Shown piece by piece: positions 35,385 through 42,993 of a DNA stretch of 42,993 nt. Positions within the stretch are counted from its first letter, which is position 1. Each line of letters starts with the position of its first letter. Source of the stretch: Clostridia bacterium (GTDB lineage Bacteria; Bacillota; Clostridia; Oscillospirales; CAG-272); NCBI GenBank assembly GCA_017444735.1, contig JAFSWB010000087.1, positions 1 through 42,993 on the forward strand, in the 5' to 3' direction. The position numbers and the translations under genes are program-made. The notes under the pieces were generated by a model. That model searched no databases, had not been told where the DNA came from, and saw nothing but the letters and a program-made list of their open reading frames with translations.

Positions 35385-37244
35385 ATGACAGACAGAGAAA
35401 AACTGCTCTCAACGGCCCGAAAAATACTGATCCCCGCGATGAACGCGGCGGCTGAAAACTTCTTTGAGAGAAAGCCGTACACGGTCACCGATCAGGTCGG
35501 ATATTCGCTTACCGTTATGGAGGCCGTTTTCCGCCCGCTCTGGGGGGCGGGACCGATCCTCTCCGATCTGACGCTCACGGTGTCGGGAAAACGGATACCC
35601 GCCGCCGACGTTATAAGAAAAATAATGCTCATCGGGACCGACACGGAGGACGACCGCTGCTTTTCAAAGGACGCGGTCCGGGATCCTGCCGATTTCGCCA
35701 ATCAGGGAGTAACGGAAATCGCGGGATACGCCGTCGCTCTCTACTTCGCCCGCGATCTTTTGTGGGACCCGTATTCAGACGCGGAAAAGGACCGTGTCGG
35801 CGCATGGCTCTCCGAATGGGCAAAGTTCGCTCTTCACGTGAGCTGGGAGAATAATCACTTCTGGTTTCCGCTCATCGTCATCACCGCGCTCGAACGGCTC
35901 GGGATCGGCGCGGAAGGCGTCGACGACGACGTAAAGCGAGCGTTTTCCGTCCTCGATTCGATGTATATCTCCGACGGATGGTATCAGGACGGGACGTTCG
36001 GCCGATTCGACTATTACCTCGCGTGGTCGCATCACGTTTATCCGCTCCTTTGGTCGATGATGGCGAAGGGGACCCGCTTTTATGATCCCGAGCGGACCGA
36101 ACGGTACAAAAAGCGTACAGAGAGCTTTGTTCCGTATTATCTCTGCTTTTTCGACAGAAACGGCTCCGTGCCCGCAATGGGCCGCTCTCTCAGTTATCGG
36201 TTCGCCGAAAGCGCGATCTTTCCCGCGGCGGCGCTCGCCGGATGCGACATCCCGAACGGCGTCTGCCGTAGGGCTATGATGAAGAACGTGGAGTACTTTA
36301 CCGAAAAAACTCCCGGAGAGGGGAACGTTCTCACCCCCGGTTATCTTTACCCGTCGTCCCCGCTCGCCGATTCATATACCTCGGAGCTCGGCTCCCTCTG
36401 GTGCTCAAAGACGTTCTCGGCGCTCGCCCTCCCGGACGATCACCCGTTCTGGACCGACGGGGACGCGCTTCTTCCCTCCGAAAAAGGGGAGTACGCCGTC
36501 CGCTCCGCGCCGGAGCGCATCCATATCGACGTTTACTCGGACGAAGACAGCGGAGTGACGCTCTACAACAATACGAGCTCATATTTCGGCGGCTATTTCG
36601 GTCACACGTTCGGCGATATGGCGGCGCTGTACTGTAAATTCGCGTACAATTCGCGCGCCGGATTCGCGATCTCGATACCGGACAAGGTCGCCGCGGACTC
36701 GATGATATCGCTTCTGACTCCCGATTTCACGATGGGATCGCACAGAAGGGAATTTTCTGATCTCGGCCGCGACGGGGACGCGCTCTTTTCGTCCCACGTT
36801 CCGTTTTCGAACGATCCCCTCACGACGGTCAGAACGTGGCTCCTTCCGATAAAGGGGTCCCTTCACGTGAGAGCGCACAAAGTAACGCTCTCCCGCCCGT
36901 ACAGAATAAGGGAGGGCGGCTATCCGATCGGCGTTTTCGACGACGCGTATTCCTTTGAAGACGGGGTGATGAGATACCGCGGCGCCTTTTCGGCGATCAG
37001 GACGGTCTCCTCCGTTCCCGTCAGATACCGTCTCGAAACGCACTGCCCGGAACGCCATATCCTCGCCCCGCAGAGCAGATATCCCGTTTACGAGACCGAC
37101 GAACTCGACGCGGGAGAGTACTTTTTCGCCTCCGTTTTCTCATATTCCGAGGGGCGGATCGAGCCGCTTCCCTCGCTATCCCTCAAAGACGGCGTCGTCA
37201 GGATCGACGGCGGCGGAATTATCTCGGAGATCAAATTGAAATGA
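35385..37244 (+). CDS. DUF2264-family protein (probable carbohydrate-active enzyme)
   Basis: A 619-aa protein matching the DUF2264 family. The N-terminal half looks like an (alpha/alpha) toroid, with WGAGPIL, SWENNHFWFPLIVITALERL and the family-typical DGWYQDGTFGRFDYYLAWSH. The C-terminal third is beta-rich. There is no signal peptide, so it is cytoplasmic and would act on imported oligosaccharides. I recall some members of this group being assigned beta-glucuronidase-type activity, but I cannot verify that here. Its 3' end overlaps the dehydrogenase gene by 4 bp, so the products probably act in one pathway. Confidence 0.82.
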   Translation: MTDREKLLSTARKILIPAMNAAAENFFERKPYTVTDQVGYSLTVMEAVFRPLWGAGPILSDLTLTVSGKRIPAADVIRKIMLIGTDTEDDRCFSKDAVRDPADFANQGVTEIAGYAVALYFARDLLWDPYSDAEKDRVGAWLSEWAKFALHVSWENNHFWFPLIVITALERLGIGAEGVDDDVKRAFSVLDSMYISDGWYQDGTFGRFDYYLAWSHHVYPLLWSMMAKGTRFYDPERTERYKKRTESFVPYYLCFFDRNGSVPAMGRSLSYRFAESAIFPAAALAGCDIPNGVCRRAMMKNVEYFTEKTPGEGNVLTPGYLYPSSPLADSYTSELGSLWCSKTFSALALPDDHPFWTDGDALLPSEKGEYAVRSAPERIHIDVYSDEDSGVTLYNNTSSYFGGYFGHTFGDMAALYCKFAYNSRAGFAISIPDKVAADSMISLLTPDFTMGSHRREFSDLGRDGDALFSSHVPFSNDPLTTVRTWLLPIKGSLHVRAHKVTLSRPYRIREGGYPIGVFDDAYSFEDGVMRYRGAFSAIRTVSSVPVRYRLETHCPERHILAPQSRYPVYETDELDAGEYFFASVFSYSEGRIEPLPSLSLKDGVVRIDGGGIISEIKLK

Positions 37245-38254
37245 AGGTTCTTGTTACGATCAAGGAAGGGACGACCCGGGATTCGTTTCTCGGGAAGTCG
37301 GCGAGAGAACTCCTCGCCTCTGAATTTGACGTCTTTTACAACGACACCGGCAAGGAATACACGGAAGAGGAGATCGGACACGTCCTCGACCGCGGATTCG
37401 ATATCGTCCTCACCGGATGGGGCACGCCGTCCCTTGTCGGAAACGAAAAGAAATTCCGTCTTCTCGCTCACACGGGCGGAAGCGTCGGCGACCTCATCGT
37501 CCCGTCTTCATTCGACGCGGGGATAAAAGCGATCAGCGCCAACAGCATATACGCCGTGTCGACCGCGGAAGGCGCGCTCTCGTATATCCTTTCCGCTCTC
37601 AGATGCGTTCCTCGCGAGACCGAAAAGATGAAGACGGCGGGATACTGGAAGGACGGAGCCGAACCGTTTACCCGTTCTCTTATAGGCAAGACGGTCGGGA
37701 TCGTCGGCGTCGGCGCCGTCGCCCGCGCTCTTATATCGTTTCTTCTTCCGTTCGGAGTCAATCTGAAGCTGTTCGACACGTACGGGATCGACCCCGATTA
37801 CCTCAGAAAGACGGGCGCCGTACAGACGTCGATCGAAGACGTATTCTCGACCTGCGACGTGATATCCGTTCACGCCGCGCTGACGGAAAAGACCGTGAGG
37901 ATGATCGGCGAGAGGGAGTTTTCGCTGATCCGCGACGGGGCTCTCTTCGTCAACACCTCGCGCGGCGCGATCATCGACGAAAACGCGCTCGCCGCGTCGC
38001 TCAGGAGCGGTCGCTTTTACGCCTTTCTCGACGTTTACGAACGCGAGCCGCTTCCGGCGGAATCGGAGCTGAGGCGTCTTGACAACGTTTACCTTATGCC
38101 TCATAAGGCGGGACCCGCGAGCGATCTTTACCCGATTATCGGGGAGCGTATCGTCGAAGATATGATCCGTTTCCGCGACGGATTGCCGCTTGAATATGAA
38201 ATAAAAAGGGAAGAGGCGTCACGAATGACGAGACACTCTTCCGCGATGAAATGA
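37241..38254 (+). CDS. D-isomer-specific 2-hydroxyacid dehydrogenase family protein
   Basis: A 337-aa NAD-dependent dehydrogenase of the phosphoglycerate dehydrogenase-like family. The Rossmann motif is VGIVGVGAVARAL (about 152-164). Catalytic residues are Arg241 (NTSRGAIIDE), Glu269 (YEREPLP) and His288 (MPHKAG). It lacks an ACT domain, so it is not a full-length SerA. The GVGAVAR variant departs from the usual GxGxxG at its last glycine. It overlaps the DUF2264 gene and is followed after 1 bp by an isomerase, suggesting a catabolic sugar-acid step. Confidence 0.9.
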   Translation: MKVLVTIKEGTTRDSFLGKSARELLASEFDVFYNDTGKEYTEEEIGHVLDRGFDIVLTGWGTPSLVGNEKKFRLLAHTGGSVGDLIVPSSFDAGIKAISANSIYAVSTAEGALSYILSALRCVPRETEKMKTAGYWKDGAEPFTRSLIGKTVGIVGVGAVARALISFLLPFGVNLKLFDTYGIDPDYLRKTGAVQTSIEDVFSTCDVISVHAALTEKTVRMIGEREFSLIRDGALFVNTSRGAIIDENALAASLRSGRFYAFLDVYEREPLPAESELRRLDNVYLMPHKAGPASDLYPIIGERIVEDMIRFRDGLPLEYEIKREEASRMTRHSSAMK

Positions 38255-38255
38255 T

Positions 38256-39011
38256 ATGAAAAAAGCGTTCAGTACCTTGTCCTGCATGGACCTTTCGCCG
38301 GAAGAGACGGCGCTCCTTTTCCGCCGATCCGGTCTTGACTCGGTCGAGATCCGCCTCGACGGCGATCTCAGTTTCGGAGGACTCGGAAAGGATGACGCCG
38401 ACGGGATCAACGCGCTTTTCGGAGAGGGCCGCGTTCTCTCCCTGAACACGGGGATAACGCTGGTCCCGGGATACGCGCCCGACCGTGCGTTTTACGACGT
38501 CGTCTCGTTCGCCGCCGCGTGCGGCGCGCGCGGCGTCAGGGTCTTCGCCGACCCGCGGGGGGACCTTGACCGTCTCGCCGTTTCGTGCGGACGCGCGGCG
38601 TCGGCGTCGCTCGAGCGCGGCGTCTTCCTTCTGATCGAGACGCACGGCGAGCTCTCATCATCCCGCGACGTCCGCCGCCTTTACGACGCGGCTGACGGAT
38701 CGTTCCGCGTCATATGGGACGTTCTTCACACGATGGAAGCGGGAGAAGACCCCGAAGAGAGCGCCCGGAACCTTACGGGAACGATATCTCACGTTCATCT
38801 CAAGGACGCCCGGCGCGAGAGGAAATCGTACGTTATGACTCCGCTCGGCGACGGAGATATCGATCCGCGCCGCGTCCGCGGTCTGCTCGAAGAAACGAGC
38901 TTTTCGGGCGAGCTTTCGCTCGAATGGGAAGAATTCTGGCGGCCGGAACTCAAAGGTATCTACAAAAGTCCCGACGACCTCATACAAGCGTATAAAAACT
39001 GGATAGAATAA
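38256..39011 (+). CDS. Sugar phosphate isomerase/epimerase-like TIM-barrel protein
   Basis: A 251-aa member of the xylose-isomerase-like TIM superfamily, a second copy of the fold in this window but only distantly like the one at 4357. Metal-site landmarks are LLIETHGELS, RVIWDVLHT, ISHVHLKDARRE and ELSLEWEEFW. It is last in the four-gene operon and starts 1 bp after the dehydrogenase stop. A palindromic terminator follows. Confidence 0.85.
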   Translation: MKKAFSTLSCMDLSPEETALLFRRSGLDSVEIRLDGDLSFGGLGKDDADGINALFGEGRVLSLNTGITLVPGYAPDRAFYDVVSFAAACGARGVRVFADPRGDLDRLAVSCGRAASASLERGVFLLIETHGELSSSRDVRRLYDAADGSFRVIWDVLHTMEAGEDPEESARNLTGTISHVHLKDARRERKSYVMTPLGDGDIDPRRVRGLLEETSFSGELSLEWEEFWRPELKGIYKSPDDLIQAYKNWIE

Positions 39012-39016
39012 GAAAA

Positions 39017-39045
39017 GCCTCCGGCGGATCGTTCCGACCGGAGGC
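39017..39045. terminator. Bidirectional terminator between isomerase and GH27 genes
   Basis: GCCTCCGG/CCGGAGGC (39017-39024/39038-39045) with an inner CGG/CCG. It is followed by GTTCTTCG on the plus strand and by TTTTCTTATTC on the minus strand. Confidence 0.75.
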
Positions 39046-39058
39046 GTTCTTCGTAATT

Positions 39059-40180
39059 TCATTTCTTTTCGAGACGTCCTCTGAGCATCCTGCAATCGTG
39101 CGGCGGGACCGGCACGAACATAATATCCGACGCTTCGAATCGTTCTCCGTTCAGCACGTCGGTGAGACAGAGCTTGTAACCGGATTCCTCCGTAAGACCG
39201 ATATCGTACGGAACGAACGACATATCGCAGTCGCCGTCGCTGATATTAATGTACAGGACCGCGATATCTCCTCCTTCGAGCAGACGGCAGAAAACGAGCG
39301 ATTCGTCGAATCCGATCGGGAACGCGGCTCTGCACTCCCGGTCCTGATTGATCCGTATGAGCTCCCGGTTGCAGAGCAGATCTCTGTATTTGTCCGATAC
39401 CGTCCTGAGATCGCACCCGAGAATAAGCGGAGACCCGAACATACACCAGACGCAGAACTGGATCCGGTAAACGCCCTCCGAGCAGAGCTCCGACGAGCCG
39501 ACGTTCCCCTCGCCCTCCATACCGACCGTGATCATATCGAGGTCGTTGAAGCAGCCTGACGCCGTCGAACCGAGCTTCGGGACCTGCGAACGGAAAATAT
39601 CGGTAAAGCTCTTGAAGTTGTCGGAGATATCTCCCGTCGAACGGAACGTGTGGGCTCCGGCCGAGCGGATCCACGACCAGACGTCGTCCATTCCCCAGTT
39701 GCAGGCCGCGTACACGACGTCGCGCCCGCTGTCGCGGAGCGCAAGACCCATACGGCGGTAAAGCGTCTCGCCGTCGCTCTTTTCCGGGCGAAGGCAAAAG
39801 TCGTGCTTCAGATAATCGACTCCTATCTCGGAGAACCACTCCGCGTCGGTGAATTCATACTCAAAGGACCCCATTTTCTGCCCGCACGTACGCGCCCCGA
39901 CGCATGAATATACGCCGAATTTCAACCCTTTGCCGTGAACGTAGTCGACGAGGGGCTCGATCCCGTTCGGAAATTTTCCCGGTCGGGGGATAAGACGCTT
40001 CGTCACGGGATCTCTGTGCTCCATGACCCAGTGATCGTCGATTATCAGATAATTGTAGCCGGCTTCGAGAAATCCGCGGTCGACAAACGCGTCGGCGATC
40101 TCACGAAGGACTTCCTCATTGTAGCACTCGCCGAAGGTGTTCCATGTGTTAAAGCCCATGGGCGGTGTTCTGACGATCAT
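39059..40180 (-). CDS. GH27 family alpha-galactosidase-like enzyme
   Basis: A 373-aa glycoside hydrolase of family 27 (clan D), a retaining exo-enzyme releasing alpha-galactosyl or related residues. It opens with TPPMGFNTWNTFG, has YLIIDDHW (48-49 binding Asp pair), the nucleophile Asp127 in YLKHDFC, and the acid/base Asp184 in FRSTGDISDNF. The C-terminal beta-sandwich is short. There is no signal peptide, so it is intracellular. It overlaps the upstream GH27-like paralogue by 4 bp and would be translated with it. The substrate could differ from galactose, since the SCVGARTCG loop differs from the common SDAGTKTCAG form. Confidence 0.92.
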   Translation of the reverse strand: MIVRTPPMGFNTWNTFGECYNEEVLREIADAFVDRGFLEAGYNYLIIDDHWVMEHRDPVTKRLIPRPGKFPNGIEPLVDYVHGKGLKFGVYSCVGARTCGQKMGSFEYEFTDAEWFSEIGVDYLKHDFCLRPEKSDGETLYRRMGLALRDSGRDVVYAACNWGMDDVWSWIRSAGAHTFRSTGDISDNFKSFTDIFRSQVPKLGSTASGCFNDLDMITVGMEGEGNVGSSELCSEGVYRIQFCVWCMFGSPLILGCDLRTVSDKYRDLLCNRELIRINQDRECRAAFPIGFDESLVFCRLLEGGDIAVLYINISDGDCDMSFVPYDIGLTEESGYKLCLTDVLNGERFEASDIMFVPVPPHDCRMLRGRLEKK

Positions 40181-41271
40181 TTCGCGGCGCCTCCTTTCAT
40201 TTTTTCAAGGCGGAGGAAAAAGAGGGATGATTCGCCGGGATCGAGCGTCACGGTGAGGTCGTCCGAGAACTCAAACCGTCTTTCGCCTCCCGCCTCCTCC
40301 TCGGCGACGACAAATCTCCTCGCGTCTTTCGTGAGCCCCATATCGTGAGCGAAAAGCGAGAGCCGCGCGGCGTCGTCTCCGCAGTTGACAAACGCGGCGG
40401 CGTAACGGTTTTCGTCGAGGACCTTCAGATAGACGGCCTCGGGGAAAGGACTCATCAGCCGGGCGGGCCTGCACTCTCTGTCCTTTGTGACGGCGATTAT
40501 GTCCCGATCGGTGAGGAGCGAGATCTCTCCGTCCGTCAGCATCGTTATATCGGCGTCGACGGTTATCGGGGAGGACGCCATCGAGGAGATGACGAGAGCT
40601 CTTTTGAGCTCCGCCTCGTCCGTTGTCGAAGAGAGGACCGTCTCGCCGCAGTTGAAGAGCGAACCGGGAACCGAAAAGCCGAACGTCTCCGGAGGCGGCG
40701 GTACGACTCCGGCGGCGCTGGAGAACAAACGGTTGTGATAAAGATGCGCGCCCGTCGATCTTATCATTCTCCTGAACACGTCGCCGTCCGAAAAAACGGA
40801 GTAGATCATATCGGAAGAAGCGGTGCGCGACGCCATTCCCATCCTGCGGATCATCGTTACGGGGTCAACCCTTGTGGGAAGCGATCCGAGATCGTGAGAG
40901 ATCAGTCTGACTCCCGATTCCGCGAGAAAACGAGCGTCCTCGTACTCGTATCCGAACGATCCGGGGAAGCCGTTCGGGGTCTTTGTCCCCGCGGACGTGA
41001 CGACTCCGAGCTTGATCCCCGATTTTGCGAGTTCATCGGCGATCCCTTTGAGGTCTCCGCCGAGCTTTTCGATATCGGGAACGAGAGATTTTGTGTCGGG
41101 ATCTCTTGATTTTTTTGCCCATCCGTCGCCGATATTGAGATACTCGTACCCGGCGTTGACGAGTCCGCGATCCGCCATCGCGCGAGCCGTCGCGAGGATC
41201 TTGTCCTTTGTGACGCCGTCGCCGTGCGTTCGCGCCATCCCGACGATCAAGGGAGGCGTGTTCATTATCAT
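40177..41271 (-). CDS. Degenerate GH27 paralogue, probably non-catalytic
   Basis: A 364-aa protein clearly homologous to the GH27 gene behind it; the two align without gaps to residue 127. The nucleophile position Asp127 is kept (LISHDLG). The acid/base site is lost (the FRSTGDIS segment reads YHNRLFSS), Asp48 is Gly (NIGDGW), and the galactose-contacting NTWNTFG is replaced by GMARTHG. The frame is intact and codon use is like its neighbours, so it is a kept pseudoenzyme or an enzyme with changed chemistry, not a decaying gene. AAGGAG lies about 8 nt before the ATG. It is first in the two-gene unit. Confidence 0.87.
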   Translation of the reverse strand: MIMNTPPLIVGMARTHGDGVTKDKILATARAMADRGLVNAGYEYLNIGDGWAKKSRDPDTKSLVPDIEKLGGDLKGIADELAKSGIKLGVVTSAGTKTPNGFPGSFGYEYEDARFLAESGVRLISHDLGSLPTRVDPVTMIRRMGMASRTASSDMIYSVFSDGDVFRRMIRSTGAHLYHNRLFSSAAGVVPPPPETFGFSVPGSLFNCGETVLSSTTDEAELKRALVISSMASSPITVDADITMLTDGEISLLTDRDIIAVTKDRECRPARLMSPFPEAVYLKVLDENRYAAAFVNCGDDAARLSLFAHDMGLTKDARRFVVAEEEAGGERRFEFSDDLTVTLDPGESSLFFLRLEKMKGGAAK

Positions 41272-41304
41272 AAGCCATACTCCTTCAGGCGGGACAGGCC
41301 CGCT

Positions 41305-41317
41305 TAATTGTCAATTA
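41305..41317. promoter_or_regulatory. Possible operator at the GH27 start site
   Basis: The 13-bp palindrome TAATTG-T-CAATTA sits directly downstream of the GH27 -10 box, over the expected start point. A repressor could bind there; no regulator gene lies nearby. Confidence 0.35.
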
Positions 41318-41318
41318 T

Positions 41319-41347
41319 ATTATACAGAAGAAGCAGGCGCGTTTCAA
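41319..41347 (-). promoter_or_regulatory. Promoter of the GH27 pair
   Basis: On the minus strand, TTGAAA (41347-41342), a 17-bp spacer and TATAAT (41324-41319), 48 bp before the start codon. Confidence 0.8.
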
Positions 41348-41373
41348 GTGGTTTCCGAAAGAGTATTTTTCAC

Positions 41374-41402
41374 TTGATTAAAACGCGGATTCATGGTAGA
41401 AT
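41374..41402 (+). promoter_or_regulatory. Promoter of the TIM-barrel gene
   Basis: TTGATT (41374-41379), a 17-bp spacer and TAGAAT (41397-41402), divergent from the GH27 promoter with the -35 boxes 26 bp apart. Shared control is therefore possible. Confidence 0.7.
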
Positions 41403-41455
41403 ATCGGTGAAAAAACGGCCCGCGCGTTCACTCGGGGGCTTTGTCGGAGGGAATA

Positions 41456-42673
41456 ATGAGCGATCACGTGACTTTATCATTTTGGAACTATAACGCGTTT
41501 TCGGGCTATAAGCCGGAGATGCTCAGGGACTGGGTAAACTGCGGTATGACGGATCCGGTCGCGCCGATGTTCCGCCTCGGGAAAGACGACAAGTCGGCTT
41601 TCCTCGGTATGCTCGACGACGCCGAAAAGCTCGGCGTCCGTATGATCCTTCAGATCGACGGGCTGTTTCTCGACAACGCCCTCGGCGACGGATACAAAGA
41701 AACCGTGGAGCGGGTCGTCCGCGAGTTCGGCTCTCATCCGGCGGCCGCGGGGTACTACGTCGGCGAGGAGCCGAGCGATGAGAACGCCGAGAATTACAGA
41801 CGCGGGATCAGGGTGATCAGAGACGCGGACCCCGACGCGCACATTTACGTGAATATGGGGAGCATCGAGCGCACCGAGAGGATGCTCCTCTCAAAATCCG
41901 GACAGACGCTTGAAGAGTGGTGTACCGATCTCGCCGCGGGAGCGGGCGGGGACGTCATCGGATTCGGATCGTACAATCAGATGCTCTACTCCGGCGGCGG
42001 TCTCGACGACCATTTTTACAACGTCAGGAACTTTGTGGAAATAGGGAAAAAGCTCGGCGTCGAGATCTGGGCGACGGTCCTTTCGTCCGCCCACTATAAT
42101 TTCCGCGTCCCGACGGAAGACGACTTCCGCTGGCAGCTCAACACCTGCGTCGCCTGCGGGTGCCGCGGCGTGATTTGGTTCAGGCTTTACGACAAGCTGA
42201 TAGCGGCGGACTATCACGGCTCTCCGATCGACGAGTTCGGCGAGAAGACGGTCAGATACCACGACCTCGCGAGAGTCCAGAAAAAGTTCAATTACCACTA
42301 CGGAAAACTGTTCTCGCGCCTCGAACACGTAAGCACCGCGGGTATAGGGACGAGCTGGGGAGGATATTTCTACTTCCTCCCGGGCGCGCACGATCTTGTC
42401 GACGCGGCGTCTTCGCGGTCCGCGATGATCAGCTTTTTCAAGGACGGGGAGGGAACCGATTACGCCGTCGTGTTCAACACGCTTCAGCGCGAATCGACGT
42501 TCGTCACGCTTTCGTTCTCTGAAAAGGTCAAAGCCGCGAGAGCCGTTTACAGAAACGGGGAAGAGATCCACACGATGTTTGAGAGGGGAGAGACCAGGGG
42601 ATCGGTTTCGAGCGGCGAGATCTGGCTGACTCCCGGACAGATGGAAGTTATCCGCCTCGAAAGAGCGGACTGA
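41456..42673 (+). CDS. TIM-barrel glycoside-hydrolase-like protein
   Basis: A 405-aa protein with no signal peptide, looking like a (beta/alpha)8 glycosidase followed by a small beta domain. RMILQIDGLF is a central strand. HPAAAGYYVGEEPSDENAENY carries Glu104 and Glu105 in the place where many clan A hydrolases put the acid/base, and ATVLSSAHYNFRVPTEDDFR and CRGVIWFRLYDK follow. No family is assigned. GGAGGG lies 5 nt before the ATG; an upstream in-frame ATG lacks a ribosome site. It is divergent from the GH27 pair, so it likely belongs to the same carbohydrate programme. Confidence 0.8.
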   Translation: MSDHVTLSFWNYNAFSGYKPEMLRDWVNCGMTDPVAPMFRLGKDDKSAFLGMLDDAEKLGVRMILQIDGLFLDNALGDGYKETVERVVREFGSHPAAAGYYVGEEPSDENAENYRRGIRVIRDADPDAHIYVNMGSIERTERMLLSKSGQTLEEWCTDLAAGAGGDVIGFGSYNQMLYSGGGLDDHFYNVRNFVEIGKKLGVEIWATVLSSAHYNFRVPTEDDFRWQLNTCVACGCRGVIWFRLYDKLIAADYHGSPIDEFGEKTVRYHDLARVQKKFNYHYGKLFSRLEHVSTAGIGTSWGGYFYFLPGAHDLVDAASSRSAMISFFKDGEGTDYAVVFNTLQRESTFVTLSFSEKVKAARAVYRNGEEIHTMFERGETRGSVSSGEIWLTPGQMEVIRLERAD

Positions 42674-42713
42674 CGAACGTTTCCGGACCCATTGAATGCG
42701 GCATAATAACAGC

Positions 42714-42734
42714 AAAAAAACAGAATGTTTTTTT
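42714..42734 (+). terminator. Weak terminator-like A/T hairpin
   Basis: AAAAAAACA/TGTTTTTTT around GAA, 40 bp past the TIM-barrel gene stop. The stem is all A/T apart from one pair, so its strength is doubtful. Confidence 0.4.
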
Positions 42735-42746
42735 AAGATAAAAATG

Positions 42747-42775
42747 TTGACAAAAGGACAAACCTATGATAGAAT
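42747..42775 (+). promoter_or_regulatory. Promoter of the tRNA-Met/tRNA-Glu unit
   Basis: TTGACA (42747-42752), a 17-bp spacer and TAGAAT (42770-42775), 42 bp before the first tRNA. Confidence 0.85.
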
Positions 42776-42817
42776 GTTATGGCACGCGCGAAGGGGGAAG
42801 CCTCCGCGCGACGCTGC

Positions 42818-42894
42818 GGCGGAATAGCTCAGCTGGCTAGAGCAATCGGTTCATACCCGATAGGTCGTGGGTTCAAGTCCAACTTCCGCTACCA
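42818..42894 (+). tRNA. tRNA-Met (anticodon CAT, elongator type)
   Basis: A 77-nt cloverleaf with encoded CCA. The acceptor is GGCGGAA/TTCCGCT, with a G-U pair at 1:72. The anticodon stem ATCGG/CCGAT lacks the GGG/CCC of an initiator, and the overall sequence is like Firmicutes elongator tRNA-Met more than a lysidine-modified tRNA-Ile. The T-stem GTGGG/CCAAC has one G-A mismatch (51:63). Confidence 0.9.
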
Positions 42895-42929
42895 TATCGG
42901 GACCGATCATAGAATCGGTCCCATCATAC

Positions 42930-42993
42930 GGCCCGCTGGTCAAGCGGCTAAGACACCGCCCTTTCACGGCGGTAACGGGGGTTCGATTCCCCC
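42930..42993 (+). tRNA. tRNA-Glu (anticodon TTC), cut by the window end
   Basis: The acceptor 5' strand GGCCCGC, the D-arm, the anticodon stem CCGCC/GGCGG around CTTTCAC, and a complete T-arm are present; the acceptor 3' strand lies beyond the window. A perfect 9-bp hairpin, GGGACCGAT/ATCGGTCCC (42899-42922), separates it from tRNA-Met and probably guides processing, since it has no T-run. Confidence 0.9.

Noticed and set aside
40177-41271. Calling the first GH27 copy a pseudogene
   Set aside because: The frame is intact, it has a good ribosome site and promoter, and it is coupled to an intact gene. Loss of catalytic residues points to a pseudoenzyme instead.

Overview
The window (about 43 kb, GC-rich) reads like the chromosome of an endospore-forming, probably anaerobic Clostridia-type Firmicute, most likely from a gut-like, glycan-rich habitat. 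The evidence is sporulation genes (spoIIGA-sigE, the dipicolinate synthase pair spoVFA/spoVFB, a YlmC/YmxH-type PRC-barrel gene), the rplU-prp-rpmA operon with the Firmicutes-type cleavable L27 leader, an SLH-domain surface protein, and consensus -35/-10 promoters with mostly 17-bp spacers. No integrase, transposase, phage gene or CRISPR array was seen.

Layout: 1-145 is a hairpin-rich non-coding edge. 146-3900 (minus) holds an unknown protein, a Gfo/Idh/MocA oxidoreductase, aspS and a YmxH-like gene. A tRNA-Lys follows, then a sugar isomerase/oxidoreductase pair (4357-6387, plus) and a membrane-anchored repeat protein with a DUF6273-like domain (minus).

The core, 7975-25453, is a nitrogen-assimilation supercluster. 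Leftwards from a promoter at 18440 run glnN (type III glutamine synthetase), an ammonium transporter fused to a PII domain, asnB, purA and guaA, then pyrG after a 388-bp repeat-filled gap. These genes make glutamine or aspartate-dependent products, and three are glutamine amidotransferases. Rightwards from a promoter at 18480 run a five-piece glutamate synthase (amidotransferase, FMN synthase domain, polyferredoxin, FAD oxidoreductase, GXGXG domain), a second and shorter glutamine synthetase, and an ANTAR RNA-binding regulator. Both leaders carry terminators overlapped by alternative hairpins. The plus leader has a 6-bp stem with an A-at-1, G-at-4 hexaloop, the type ANTAR proteins bind. The simplest model is that the last gene of the operon controls both leaders by antitermination. 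Its receiver domain has lost the phospho-acceptor Asp, so it should not sense phosphorylation in the usual way.

25570-27133 is spoIIGA-sigE. Next come ychF and a 1044-aa SLH/beta-helix protein, then convergent spoVFB/spoVFA. 33319-34474 is the ribosomal-protein operon. 34509-39011 is a four-gene catabolic operon (C-N hydrolase, DUF2264 protein, D-2-hydroxyacid dehydrogenase, sugar isomerase). It faces two tandem GH27 genes, the first of which has lost its acid/base residue. A TIM-barrel glycosidase-like gene is divergent from them, and tRNA-Met and a truncated tRNA-Glu close the window.

All assignments come from reading motifs and family resemblance by eye; no database search was run.
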